Source: Syngnathus acus
Lineage: Eukaryota; Chordata; Actinopteri; Syngnathiformes; Syngnathidae
DNA: 64,000 nucleotides
Reading direction: 5' to 3'
Assembly (NCBI RefSeq): GCF_901709675.1
Contig: NC_051088.1
Coordinates: 16,172,193 to 16,236,192, forward strand
Every line of letters begins with the position of its first letter. Positions within the stretch are counted from its first letter, which is position 1. The position numbers and the translations under genes are program-made. Below are positions 24,601 to 36,459 of this stretch, in pieces. Under the pieces are notes generated by a model, which saw only the letters and a list, made by a program, of their open reading frames with translations, was not told the origin of the DNA and did not search any database.

Positions 24601-27600
24601 TTGCCAACGCATCCCAGCTCGTTTTGCCACCGAGGATGAGCTCGCCATGTGTCACACGTATGTGACAGCATCCGTGTTGTTAGGCATGAAAACGGGGGGG
24701 GGGGGGGACTCAAGCTGTTGTCGGTGCTGTAACGTGTCACAATTGCAACTGTCCTATTTTTTCAGCTTTTCAGGCATTTGTATTTCTAGAGTCAAGGGTC
24801 AACCTATCCCATGTGACTTGGCACAACGTGAGCTTTAGAAATGATTGCAGGGAATGGAAATCATGCAAAAGTAGTGCAGACTTTGGAAACTTTGGATTAC
24901 TAAAACTGCTGCAACTGAGCGTGTGGGTGGTGGTATTCTCGGTGCGCAGAGAGTGAAAATGGGGAGGGGCCTTGCTATGAGTTGGTATCTCACTTTATAG
25001 ATAAATTTGGACCCGTGAATTTGTTTGTGTGAGTGAAACGAGGGCCGACTGACCAGTGAGTGTGCGTTGAAGGGAGCTCCGGTGGCAAAGCCGATGGCAG
25101 CCTGCTTTGATGGTGTCTTGCTTGTGGAGTCAAACAGAATGATAAACAAACCTAAATAAAAACATTTTGTGTGTGCATGTTTGTTTAGCGCTGACCACAT
25201 CAAGCTGATGAAGTCTACCACTACGATGAAGAGCAGAGATCTCTATAACCTGGGAGAAGAGTTCAACTCCATCTTCATCAACAATCAGAGTTTCCAGTCA
25301 GCCCTGCTGGCTGCTGGAAGCTGCTTCAACGCTGTGGACCACATCATGAGTGGACAGGTACCAATCACTGCATGCCTTCAAACACGCCCTTATATATCAA
25401 GACTGGAGCTCTTTTTCACCTTTCTGGAGCTTTGGTCTCTCCTGGACATTGTCTTGAGAGTCAAGAATTACGATGCTTTGTGTCCTGGAGCTCCTCTTTC
25501 CAAAGTCTCAGGGAGAACTCGAAATTTCTCCCTGGGATTTCGCAGCCAAATTCAATGTGACATCACACTGAAAGAGGTTTGCTAATAACACTATGGATAC
25601 GTGGATATGATTGCCTAAGAGTGCAGTACATGTTATTGACATAAACATTCATACACAAATTTGGGTGTGTGTGTGAAGGTCAGAAGCGGCGTGGCTATCG
25701 TGCGTCCCCCTGGTCACCATGCTGAGAGAGAGACAGCATGCGGTTTTTGCTTCTTCAACACGGCGGCACTCGCCGCTCGCTACGCACAGAAGACTTCCCA
25801 GCATGCATCTGCACGAGTCTTAATCCTGGACTGGGACGTTCACCACGGCAATGGCACGCAGCACATGTTTGAAGACGACGATAGGTAAAATGTGATGTGA
25901 TTGGGGTGACTAGCAGTCTTACTGACTTTTTTAAATGAATTATTCTTGTGTGAACAAATATGGTTGGTGTTACTATTATTATTATTGACATTATCATGAT
26001 GATGATGATTGTAAATTTTCACAGAAATGTACAGTTTGTGTGGTTATCTGTTTGCAGCGTCCTCTACATCTCCCTTCATCGCTATGACGACGGGAGCTTC
26101 TTTCCGTCCTCAGAAGACGCCGCCTCGGACCGGGTGGGAGTGGCCAAAGGGACGGGCTTTAATGTCAACGTGGCGTGGAGCAACGGCAGGATGGGAGACG
26201 CCGATTATCTCGCCGCTTTCCACCATGTTGTCATGCCGATTGCCACCGAGGTAACACGCACACTTGGTTTTCATCTCATTTCATCTTCTTTTTAACCATG
26301 ATCTCTTTGCTGCTGAAGAGCACTATAGATTTGTTTAGTGTATAATCTGCCTTGTGCGTAAAGACAAATAAATCAACATGCCTTGCTTCCATCCACAGTT
26401 CAATCCAAGTCTGGTTTTGGTGTCGGCGGGATTCGACGCGGCGCGGGGAGACCCTCTGGGCGGATACCGTGTGACTCCGGAGTGCTATGCCCACCTCACT
26501 CACATGCTGATGTCGTTGGCTTGTGGGCGAGTCTTACTCATACTGGAAGTGAGTGATGGTGCTAAATTGCGCTGGGAGTATTTTATTTGGGATACAATGT
26601 TATGGAGAGGTGTACTTATCACAATTATATAGACAAATATTATTTTATGGTCACTGAGGAGATTTGGTGGGCGGGATATTTTCTTCTTACTGGGGGGGAC
26701 ATAACAGAAAAAAACTGGGAGGCTCCTTTAATTTTGTTTTATGCTGAAGATAATTTGGGTTTGATGCTGCATACGAGGAAGTCGGGAAGACGGACTTTTC
26801 CATCTTTCGGCTAGGAAAAGTGCACTAGAGCGATCCATTGAACTGAAGGTCTGAGTTGCAAAGCCGGGGGAAAAAAGCACCCCAAATTCACCAACGGACT
26901 TCAATGTGTGATCACTCGACATTGGCGACCCTATGAAGACACCGTGAATGGTAACATAATAGTATAGACATAATACATATTTAGCTTTATTATTTATTAT
27001 ATTATTTCAGTCATTGAAAATAACTTCACGTAACAAGTGATTTGTACTTGCTGTGTGAAGATATGCCATAATCTCCCTGCATTAAGTTATTCATGTGAAA
27101 TGAATACATTTTGGGGATTTGATATTCCTTTTTTTATATAAATTATGGAATTTCCAAATAAGGTTTGCTGGAGGCCAACATGTGTTGTGATGAAGCAGAA
27201 TAACAAACAATTTATCGGAAGCAGCCATCCTTGTTGTTTACATTCACCTCGAACACTTTGAGGTCATAACTGTGACATTCCAAGTGGGATAAATCCGACT
27301 TTCTACCTTCCTTGAATGCAGCATGAGATCAAAAGATAAAGTTGAGACAAAAGCCTATTTAAAATATAAATTAAAATAATCATCATCATCCTGACATATA
27401 AATTTGAGTCAATCAATAAAATGGAAAAATCGCCCAGCTCTAAAATGCTAACTGCTAAACAATGTAACGAGTGACCTGTCGTGTCACGTCACAGGGTGGT
27501 TACAACTTGACGTCCATCTCTGAATCGATGGCCATGTGCACGAGCGTGTTACTCGGCGACCCTCCTCCTTCTTTGGAGACGCCCCTCCCTCCAGCTCACC

Positions 27601-29521
27601 GCTCCGCCGTGGCAGCCATTAATGAAGTCATCCGACACCACGCCCCCTACTGGAAGTCGCTGAGGATAAACAGTGAGTCCGGGGCTTCTGCAAATGCAGC
27701 TCCAAAGCTTTTTGTGTGCTTCATGGATAAATTGACTAACAAACAAGAACAAAACATCCATATCCAGAATTTAGCCAATATTATTAGAACATCATTATCA
27801 GAAGCTAATGCTGTTAATACTGATTTATTTTATTACGCACTTATTATTTTATTCTTAGCTCATTTTCAGAAATATTTTACGTGCAAATTGTACCGATTTT
27901 TTTTAACCTCATCTGGGAATTAGCTGGCCCATGTGCCTGTTTCTGTTGTCTGATTGCCCCACTTTGGTTTAACTCCTGTTTTGTTCTTAGTCCCAGAATC
28001 CCTGCGAGCAGCTATATCGTCCCCAAGCGCTCATCAGAGGCGCAGTGGAAAAGTGAAAGGCAGGAGGTCAAGACAGAGTGGTCCGGACAAGCCACTACTG
28101 CCCCCTGTGGGATCGGAGGGCACAGCAGTAATAGCATAAAGACTAAAACATCATCATCTCATTAATGCACAGAGTTGACAATGATTTTGCTATTTCAACC
28201 CAACAGGCCAACCACAGTTTGGACCAGCTCACACTAGGATTGGCGAGCTTGGACATCAGACATAGCACGCCGCACCCATCTGACCTGGGAGCGGAGTCAA
28301 GTGAAAAGACATCTGAGGAGAACCAATCCATGGCGGAGTCAAATGAAGTTTCACCTAAGCAGAGCCAATCAGCAGAGAGCTCGCAGACTCCGGTAAATTC
28401 AAGGCTTTGTGGGCTGGTAGTGTCACCAATGAATGTTGCCATGGCAACAAGCAACCACCATTGCAGTGGGGACTATTTGTCCCACTTTTGATTTTTAATC
28501 AAATATTAAGCATTTAAGTTAATGCAACAAATATGACACAATTCTTGATCGATGGGCCGGATTAAGAACGGCACCGCATTTTTTGTCGTTACATGATGGA
28601 GTTGATGTCGCTCTTGTTTTCTTACTTCCTGCCAAACGTATGTCTCGTTATCGCACTCAGATCGTGGTCGTCGCCGCACCAGCAGATGATGATCGTGGAG
28701 AAGGGGCAGAGCCTGAGCCGCAGGGAGCATGCGGTTGGTCCAAACCTCAAAGTACTCTGGAGCTGATGAGTGGAGTTCAGATGGTATTTTATTCTATTTC
28801 TATACTCTGGAATTTCCCACACAGATGAACCTCTAATCTGTGTGCGTGTCTTTTTGTCTCCTCAGGCTTCCATGTACGTGGTGGACCCTCTTTCCTGGTG
28901 TCCTCACCTGGACGCCGTCAAGCCCCTGCCCCCATCTGGTATCGATGTCTTCCTGCCCTGTCAGGACTGCGCCTCGGAGGCAGAGAACTGGATTTGCCTC
29001 ACTTGCTACAAGGTGATGGATAGATGGATAGGTCAATAGAAAAGGTTTCCTGTCTTAGATGTCCTATCACAAAAATGTTATTTTGTTATTTTTATCTCAT
29101 AGTGTTTTCACAATAGAAGTTATCCCAAGTAAGATTTCCATGTGTAAAGCTAATGATGAGGTCACACGTGTCCCTGGCGCCAGGTGGCGTGCGGCCGTTA
29201 CGTCAACGAGCACATGTTGACGCACGGCGCGATGTCCGATCATCCCGTGGTGCTGAGCTTCTGCGACCTCTCCGTGTGGTGCTACGCGTGCGAGGCCTAC
29301 GTGCACAACCAGGTGATTTCACACTAACGCACTGATTCATTGATTGATTAACCATACCGTACCAAACAAAAAAAATTGGATGTTGTTTTGTTTTAGTCTT
29401 GTAGTGCTGTTGTTGTGTTACAATAACTGTGTAACCTCACTGGTGCATGCAGGCCGTGTTTGAGGCGAAGAACGCCGCCCACAGCTCCAAGTTTGGAGAG
29501 GAGATCCTGTCAAGGAGTTAG
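20221..29521 (+). CDS. hdac6: Histone deacetylase 6 (tubulin deacetylase)
   Basis: Cytoplasmic class IIb deacetylase of alpha-tubulin and HSP90 that also binds ubiquitin C-termini. There are 28 in-phase coding exons: 20221-20307, 20468-20596, 20704-20789, 21193-21277, 21346-21386, 21450-21546, 21675-21772, 21852-21956, 22186-22254, 22338-22464, 22665-22730, 22808-22867, 23015-23104, 23407-23513, 23942-24009, 24316-24448, 24529-24657, 25189-25357, 25679-25884, 26058-26250, 26399-26548, 27495-27672, 27991-28127, 28207-28392, 28661-28783, 28866-29012, 29184-29312 and 29453-29521. Total 1087 residues (human 1215). Catalytic domain 1 has RPPGHHA (208-214), DWDVHHG (248-254) and GGYN (381-384). Domain 2 has RPPGHHA (591-597), DWDVHHG (633-639) and GGYN (766-769). 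The ZnF-UBP runs from about 980 to the C-terminus, with WCPHLDAV and paired Cys motifs. A Ser-rich linker of about 170 residues separates domain 2 from the zinc finger. The human-type SE14 repeats are absent. Confidence 0.97.
20889..21075 (+). mobile_element. Fish DNA-transposon/MITE-like fragment in HDAC6 intron 3
   Basis: Begins CTACCATTCAAAAGTTTGGG and ends near TTTCCAGTAACCATCCCTCC. I recognise both phrases as a very high-copy teleost repeat. No transposase coding is visible. Class assignment is from memory and tentative. Confidence 0.5.
21552..21616. repeat. (CA)n microsatellite in HDAC6 intron
   Basis: Dinucleotide run between HDAC6 coding exons 6 and 7. Confidence 0.95.
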
Positions 29522-29870
29522 GAGAACGAGGACGCAAAAGAGATGATAATGAAGAGTGCTCTGACTTTTTATACATTTTGTCATTGTTACAGTGCACCCC
29601 AGCCAATTGTTTTGTATCGTTTTACTCCTCCCACATACTTAAAACACATTTAAACTTTTTAAAACTTAAAATTATTATCACACCTATTCTCACTTGCCAG
29701 CTGTCAAGAGGCAACGAAAAAAAAGACACCTCCGAATAAGATGCAAAGCACACTTGCATCAAGCGTTTTTATTTTATTTTTTTTTTTTTTTTTTTGACAA
29801 GTAAAGTGTACGTCAATGAACATTTCTGTAGATGTACCAAATTAGCCAAGGGGCGTTTTTTTCCTCTGTT

Positions 29871-30003
29871 GACCCTGAGGCAAGGTGTGTAAAGTGTCTT
29901 GCCCAAAGACACAACGACACATGCCTCGGACAGAGCTGAGTTCGAACCTGCCGACCCTCTGGTTTCTGAGGGTGTGGCTCTACATTGCCTGAGCCACATC
30001 TCG
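29871..30003. repeat. Interspersed repeat tail, LINE/SINE type
   Basis: Contains GTCTTGCCCAAAGACACAAC and TTCGAACCTGCCGACC, phrases typical of the 3' tails of abundant fish retroelements. No reverse transcriptase frame is present. Confidence 0.45.
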
Positions 30004-30617
30004 TTCCCATTTCCCGTTTGCCGCAAAATGAAATGAAGCAATATATATTTAAAATGTTCAACAAAACCATGAAAAAAAACAGGTGGACGTTAGCCAGCCT
30101 GAAATACAGACGGAAGCTCACTGTCAGACTGACGATGCCCTCCACTCTTTATAACCTTTAAAACATCCGCTACTTAAACAAACGTGGAGCAGTAGCACAT
30201 ACAGTACATACAACGGTGCTCAAAGTCATTCTTTCATTCTACTCCGTGGAAATTGAGATTATCGCTGCATTTTAGTCAGGGAATTTCCTTTCCTCTACTT
30301 GAACTTTGGTACAACACTGAATGTGTGGAAATCAACATTTGGACTGGCTTATATAATTATATAGTAAACATTTTTTAAAAGTCTGCAGTATATTGAGGTC
30401 GCCAAGATGAACTGCAATATCGGAGGGGTTCAGTGTCACTTTGCCTTTTAGCCAATTGGAATTGTTGACATTAATATGTTGAAGTTGCTGTGGCAACACT
30501 GTTGCGCAATAATGTTTGTCTACAAACTATCAACAACAACAAAAAGCTTTTGTATGTTTTTAAGAGATTCACGTGGGACGATAATTACACAAATTAGTCA
30601 TTGTTCACGGAGAGCAT

Positions 30618-30735
30618 CCATCCATTGTATTTACTTTTTATTGTCATTAGGGTCGTGGGTGAGTTGGAGTCAAATAGACAAACAATCGGCAGTCAAAGTT
30701 GGGCAAATGGGGAAAACCAATAGACAGGTCGCCAA
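30618..30735. repeat. SINE-like repeat fragment
   Basis: Diverged copy with CATCCATTGTATT and TTAGGGTCGTGGGTGAG, matching the family member at 63490-63600 (CATCCATTGTCTATT, TAGGGTCGTGGGTGAG). Confidence 0.5.
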
Positions 30736-31039
30736 ACAAGCCATGGTACATATAGGTAAACAATAGACTGGTTACAATGAAATGCTCATACTTGGTTATA
30801 ATTATTAGAGAAATGTAACTTTTTATATGTGCTTATTCATTTTAAAATGTATTGTTTGATAATTTATCTTATTACATAATTTGTTAATTGATTTATCTTA
30901 AATAAAATACATTTGTAAAATCACTGAATTGGTTAGTTTATTACAAATAATACAATAAATATATGGTTGTTATTTTTATTTAAATAAACTATTTTGGTGG
31001 GGGTCCAGCTTCACGCAGGTTTTGTACCTACCTTGCCGA

Positions 31040-31215
31040 TAGCGCTCCACCGCTAAAGTTCCTCGTTCCGCCTCCGGGCGTCGCTGTGTTGTAGAGTCAC
31101 TGCCTCCTCATCCCTGGCTGGCGGACACGCGCGCTGTTGGACACGGCTGGAACGCGCCTCCGTCCTCGTCTCTCTTGGCCCGCCTGCGTGCGAAGCTGCT
31201 GCAGGTTGGTTTTCA
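31040..31215 (+). promoter_or_regulatory. CpG-rich putative promoter or 5' exon of the LHFPL-like gene
   Basis: GC-rich, CpG-dense stretch in AT-rich surroundings, ending CTGCTGCAG/GTTGGT, which could be a splice donor. It lies about 500 bases before the LHFPL-like ATG. Assignment to that gene is inference. Confidence 0.35.
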
Positions 31216-31370
31216 AGTCTAAAGCAAAAATCAATGCCGGTGATGGCGTCACGCAATGCTGGCGAAATTGCAGTTTTTATTGAAAAAATCGTGGATATAT
31301 ACTCTAGCAAGACTGCTTCCCATTTGAGCGCTATAAATAAAATGAACGTCGTTTTTTGTGCGAAAGCGAG

Positions 31371-31530
31371 GCGGCACGATGCGAATTGGGTAACAGGTTT
31401 GCCTCACAATGCAGAGATTCTAGGTTCGAATCTGAGCTCATTCAATAATTGTGGAATGTGCGTGTCCTCCCCGCGCTTGTGTCGGCTTTGCACCGTTTGG
31501 ATCATCACTTGCACCCCAAATCGCGATCAT
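31371..31530 (+). repeat. tRNA-derived SINE-like fragment
   Basis: Starts GCGGCACGATGCGAATTGGG and contains a B-box-like GGTTCGAATCT at 31423-31433, followed by GTGTCCTCC. This looks like the 5' (pol III promoter) part of the same dispersed family as 19740-19990. It lies between the putative 5' exon and coding exon 1 of the LHFPL-like gene. Confidence 0.5.
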
Positions 31531-31706
31531 TGAAGCATGCCAATGAAAATTAATAACGTGTATTGACATTGACGCCAGGCGACATCGGCCTGGGTGAATT
31601 AAAAAGAGAGAAATTATCATACGAGTAATGTGTCCTCCATTCTGTGATTTTTTTTCTCAAAACCTCCAAGGAAAGCTGAGGAGTCCCGTGACACGTTAGC
31701 GCGGTC

Positions 31707-33036
31707 ATGGCGTCGGCAGCGACGCCCGACTTGGGCGACCTGTCCCGCCTGTACCAGACGGAGTTTGTGCGCAGCGCCCGCGCGGTGGGTGCGCTTTGGG
31801 CCGTGTGCACGCTATGCTTCGCCATCATCCAGGTGGTTATCCTGGTGCAGCCATCCTGGATCGGAACCGGCGACGTGCGGCACCTGGGGACGGGGCCATC
31901 CCCGCCCGCTGGAACCCTCGGATTGTTTGAGGTGATTCCAAACTGCATCTTTTCATTTGGAATGATGAATGCCCCGAATCCCTGGTCTTCACAGTTGTTT
32001 AATATTGGTACGATTGTTACATAGACAACAAACACTGAGCGCTAAACATAATTTCTTTTCTGTGCACCCTCCCAGGTGTGTCTGGAGTCGGACCGGCCCG
32101 TTCCAGATTGCCGCGGCCGTCTGTCCAGTCTGTCCCCTCTGCCGTCCTTCCAGTCAGTGGCGGTTCTGGTGGGCATATCCCTGTGGGCAGTTTGGACCAG
32201 CGTGGTTTGTCTGTGCCTCTTCCGTTTCTGCAGCGCCGCCACCGTCTACAAAATCTGCGCCTGGCTGCAGCTCACAGCAGGTATGATTGCTTCTCGTTGG
32301 CTCTGACTTTGAATCACATGACTTGACTCGAGTCAGACTTAAGTTGCCAATTTTCAGACTCATAGTTAGAGTTGCGCATATGTAACTTTTTCCCATCTCT
32401 GCATTCAGGGTTCTGCTTGGCATTAGCGTGTCTGCTATTCCCCGACTCATGGGAGAGTCCGGAGATGAGAGTCCTGTGCGGTGACTCTGTGAGTGATTCG
32501 AGACTCGGCTCGATGCGAGATGGTCAGCGATTAACTGTGGCGTGTGTATTTGTGTGTTGCACCCAGGTGGGCAGCTTCTCGTCGGGGAACTGCTCGATCC
32601 ACTGGGCTTTTATCCTAGCCATCCTTGGCGTTTTGGACGCCGCCATCTTGTCCACGCTAGCATTTGTGCTGGCTAACAGACAAGATGCCCTGCTGCCACC
32701 GCTTGGCAAGGAAGGTGCGTTCGTGCACATAGTTGTGGCAGGTCTGAAGGAACAAGCTGACCTAGCGCCTGTGTATCGTGTTTCCGTTTATTTGTTCATG
32801 TATGTTTGTGAATGTGTGTCTGTGTGACCCATTTTGTGTTTTTGACTGTGTGTATGTATTTGTGTGTGAATATCATGTTTATTTGTCTGTGTGTATGTTT
32901 GATTGAGTATGAATATATTGATTGAATATATTATAGTATATCGTATTGAGTATATTTTTGGTTTGTGTTTGGTGTGTGTTTATGGTATTTGTGTGTGTGT
33001 GTTGCAGTGACTACAGGACTGCTGATGTCAGCGTAG
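31707..33036 (+). CDS. LHFPL-family tetraspan membrane protein
   Basis: Four-pass membrane protein of the lipoma HMGIC fusion partner-like family, a claudin-related group with roles in hair-cell mechanotransduction and synapse assembly. Five in-phase exons: 31707-31931, 32076-32280, 32409-32488, 32567-32714 and 33008-33036, giving 228 residues, typical for the family. The N-terminus RLYQTEFVRSARAVGALW resembles the conserved start of LHFPL3, 4 and 5. The first extracellular loop carries the family GLFEVC signature. TM2 is VAVLVGISLWAVWTSVVCLC, followed by the highly conserved ATVYKICAWLQLTAG. TM4 is WAFILAILGVLDAAILS, followed by NRQDALLPPL. The extracellular loop has unusual TGDVRHLGTGPSPPAGT content compared with LHFPL3/4/5, so I cannot name the paralogue. 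Not part of the human Xp11.23 gene set as I know it. Confidence 0.88.
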
Positions 33037-34340
33037 ACATCGTGTGACTTGTCGTCCTTCTCAGACAATGACATCATCATCACAATGGCATCATCATGAT
33101 GTGCTGAAGACACAACGAAAGATGGAACTGTTATTCATGACCTCATTGTGTTCAAGCATGTCAAGTGTTTAGCAGTTAGCGTAGTTAGTTCGCTACCAGT
33201 GGTGTGGAGTGTGTTAAGGAGTGACCACACAAGATAACCGTTAGCATAGCTTGTTTCACGTCTGATCTTTCTTCAGTGTATTTTCCGTAAAAACAAACTC
33301 TTTTTTTTTTCCTCTTTGTATGAGCGCTCTCACCTTAAACAAAAACCACTGTGTACCTTGCCTTAGTGTAGCAACAGTGTGCATCACGTTTCCATAAAAA
33401 TTGTGTTTTGATTAGGGTTGGGCACGTCAGTAAATTTTGCCTGTCCATCATTTTAAAAAACAGACAGACAGTGTAGTGATTGCTGGAATACAAACAATAT
33501 GGAACAATGTCATTGCCGGTGAAAGACAAATACAATACAACCAGCTTCCTTTACCAGCCGCGATGACCTAAAAAAAGGAGCAGGCTTGGAGAATGGGAAA
33601 GAAAATTGAGTGAAGTTGACTGAAATTGAAACATGGTTAACGATTTGAACTTTATTATTACTTTTGATTACATTGTGCCATGTAGGCATGCACACTTGTG
33701 GTCACATGACAAGCTGGAGTGCACAAACACAACTGGAAGGAAATAATCACAGAGCTTTGAATGATGTTCTTGGTGGTGCCACTTTGAACTTGACCTCCAT
33801 CCATACAACGACACAAATGACAATACGATGAGGCAGCCGTGGCCAGGTGGTTAGGCTGGAGCTATTATCCTGTCGTGTGGGGCATGTCAAGATGACTTTT
33901 TTCAGACCTGATCTTTTCAATGACTAAGGAGGGGTAGACAAATATAATTGGCCTAATATGAGCTTTTTTTTTCAGTAAAAGCCTGATTGGCGGATATCTT
34001 TGAAGATGATCCAGATTATTCTGTGGTGTGGTTTAGATATTTCTTTGTAATTGAGTTTTTTTTTTTTACTTTTGATCAAATTCAGCAAAGGCCAACTTGT
34101 TAAAGAGGACTCTTGATTGTTTTATTGTGTGGGGTGTGTTAAAAGTAACCCCCCCCCGCTGGTCCTGTTAATGATTGAAGTGGGATACACACCTACCGAT
34201 AATCAGGCTTCATTTAAGAACTTTCCCACCGATATAGTAACATTTTGCAATGACCCTATGATGAGGACATTTCTTGAATAGGCATATGTTCATGACAATA
34301 AAGATGAATCTGCTCAACACCACTTCCAACATTCCCTTTC
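33037..34340. other. LHFPL-like 3' UTR and spacer
   Basis: No coding signal. AATAAA at 34297-34302 could end a long 3' UTR of the LHFPL-like gene, only 39 bases from the PCSK1N stop codon on the other strand. Confidence 0.45.
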
Positions 34341-36168
34341 CTACTTCCTCATGTGGTTGACAATCTGGTGAAGCAGCACGTGGTTCCGAGCGGCTCTCCG
34401 GCGTCGGGCGCCATGTTGCACGTTAGCCACCGTGTCAAGTTGCTGCCCGTCCTCTTCATCCTCATCCAGCCTCTTCACCCTGAGCAGTGGTTCGTTGCCG
34501 GATGGTGGCAAGGCATCATCACCAAGGGAGCGGCGGCTTCTCTTGTGGGCGCTTCCAGCGGTCTCTGTGACAGACAGATCCCGCCGTGTGCGCCGGTTGG
34601 AGGGGGCATAGTCGGGTTTGAGGATTGGAAGGATCCTGGCAAGTAGACGTCTGAGGAGGTGGGATCATGTGATGAGAGTTGCTTGGCTTTCATTTGGCTC
34701 TTCATTGCGTACGTACCTCAAATCGTCATCGCTGATGTCTTCGTAGTCATCACCCCGAAATCGATCAAGCCTTGTCTTTGCCGCCTGGGCTCCACCTACT
34801 TGTGGCTCCACCCTGCCAATCACATGTCAGTTTTTAATCTTGAAGAAAAATCAAAAGAATACTTTTTAGAGAGTCCAATGAGTCTATAAAAACGCTCTAG
34901 TCTAGAAACTCCACAACCAATTTCCAAAGACTCCTTTGAGAGTCCAGCCAGTCTGCAAAGACTCTTTAGAAAATAGTCTGTAAAGAGTTTAGAAAATAGT
35001 TTGCAAAGACATCTCAGTAAGTCTGTGGAATTTTGAATTATTATCTGAATATTGCTGTATTCGTATTCATTACATCCTACAATATGTCCTTCATAGGGCC
35101 ATCCCATCACCTGTCTAGCAGGGCCTGAAGCACCTGAGGTGTCCACCAGGCCGCAGGGGGCCTCCCCCGACTTGGACCTCGGCCCTGGTTCTGGCCCTGG
35201 AAATCCCCTTCTCCCAGCTGTACATCCCCAGGAGCAACCAATTGGGCAGCCCCAGCTTGGGCGAGGAGGCGAAGCAAAGATGCCAAGGACGCTACGTGAA
35301 AGTGACAGACTCAATTGGATTGCCAATGTCACATGAATATTTATCATAAGAGGACATTTCATAATGTTTGTTTAACAAGGATGCCAGGATTTTTGCCACC
35401 GGAAAGTACATGTGATGTCATGGTCCAACCTGTTCGCTGCTCCTCCTCCTGCTCCCGTCTCTGAGCCCTCTCCACCAATCGTTGAAGGGCCTGCTCCAAG
35501 CTGGGCCCACTCCAGCCACCTGACCGGTAGTAGGCCGGATGTGACATCATCTCATCACGGTCATCGTCGTAGGCCAACGGGTTCTGACGGCCGACTCCTA
35601 TGCGAGCTGCAAGTGCACACTGACAAAGGTTGTTTGCCATCAGACCAATAAAAATACATCGCCAACCGTCAGCTCTCGTTTATTTTTTATCACTTCACTC
35701 CAGCGTCGCTGTACCTGAAGCCTGCTCAGAACAAAAATTTGCTTTGCAGTACACTGCTCTTACCACTAATCCACAGTGCTGCTTCTAATTCATTAGATGT
35801 ATTCTTTTCTACTAAGCAAATCAAAACTCATCCTGTATTTACACTTAAAATTATACCTTGTTTGTCATCATCATCTTTATTCACACATGCAGACACGCAC
35901 ACACTCCAGGAGACTGTAAAGTCTTGTTGCCATGGGCTACTGCCTCTTGTCACTATGGTGACCAGGAGCTCAAACGCAATATTCGTCAGCATACACGCAC
36001 ACACAAACGCGCAGTTTCCACAAAATGGCGGTCATAAAATAATAAAAAGTAACAAACTGGAAGCAGCCGGTGGAGCATCACGCTGGATCAGAGCAAAGTC
36101 ACGATAGTGCCTACCTGAGCGGCGTGGAGCAGTGCGGCACTGAGCAGTAGGAGGCCAAGCGACGCCAT
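34341..36168 (-). CDS. pcsk1n: ProSAAS (proprotein convertase 1 inhibitor)
   Basis: Secretory-pathway granin-like precursor that inhibits PCSK1 and yields neuropeptides. Five in-phase exons in transcript order: 36115-36168, 35430-35619, 35111-35291, 34717-34812 and 34341-34650, giving 276 residues (human 260). The N-terminus MASLGLLLLSAALLHAAQ is a signal peptide. A helical segment follows (SLEQALQRLVERAQRREQ, then SLLRLLAQAGAAQLV), equivalent to the chaperone-like region of mammalian proSAAS. YEDISDDDLRRLLARIL matches the conserved region before the inhibitor. The hexapeptide LLRVKR is present at 229-234, in the same context as human (LLRVKRL). Dibasic or tribasic sites (RR, KRSRR, VKR, RRRR at 256-259) flank potential peptides. 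The start of exon 2 is the least certain splice choice. Confidence 0.9.
34855..35030. repeat. Degenerate short tandem repeat in PCSK1N intron
   Basis: Loose repetition of AGTCTGCAAAGACTCTTTAG-like units within the third intron of PCSK1N (34813-35110). Copies are imperfect and 20-35 bases long. Confidence 0.5.
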
Positions 36169-36389
36169 TCTGACCACTGAACACGCACGAAAATCCAACA
36201 ACAACGAGGTGGCTATGTAGGGAAGGGGGGGTGAGAGAGACGGGGAAGGAGAGCGAAAAGCTAGATGAGGTAGAGAGAGAGCGAGAGGCAGGAGCGAGTA
36301 ATTAGAGCGAGAGAGAGGAAGAGGATGGGATTGATGAGCGAGTGGATGGGGACAGGAGGAAGACAGAAAAGAGGGAGAATGATGGGAGA

Positions 36390-36390
<1 letters not shown>

Positions 36391-36450
<60 letters not shown>

Positions 36451-36453
36451 GAA
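36391..36453. repeat. (GA)n microsatellite
   Basis: GA-rich run with interspersed CAGAGA units, upstream of PCSK1N. Confidence 0.93.
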
Positions 36454-36459
36454 AGTCTT

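Larger units (their letters stand above)
29522..31706. other. Spacer between HDAC6 and the LHFPL-like gene
   Basis: Holds the HDAC6 3' UTR, repeat fragments (listed separately) and a GC-rich stretch at 31040-31210 that looks like a CpG promoter or 5' UTR exon. No coding gene recognised. Confidence 0.5.

Noticed and set aside
31420-31435. tRNA gene suggested by GGTTCGAATCT
   Set aside because: No cloverleaf arms or acceptor pairing are visible. The context matches a tRNA-derived dispersed repeat.
34820-35362. 180-codon minus-strand frame across PCSK1N
   Set aside because: Wrong frame of PCSK1N exon 3 plus intron. Only the spliced frame gives the conserved SLLRLLAQAG and joins in phase to LLRVKR.
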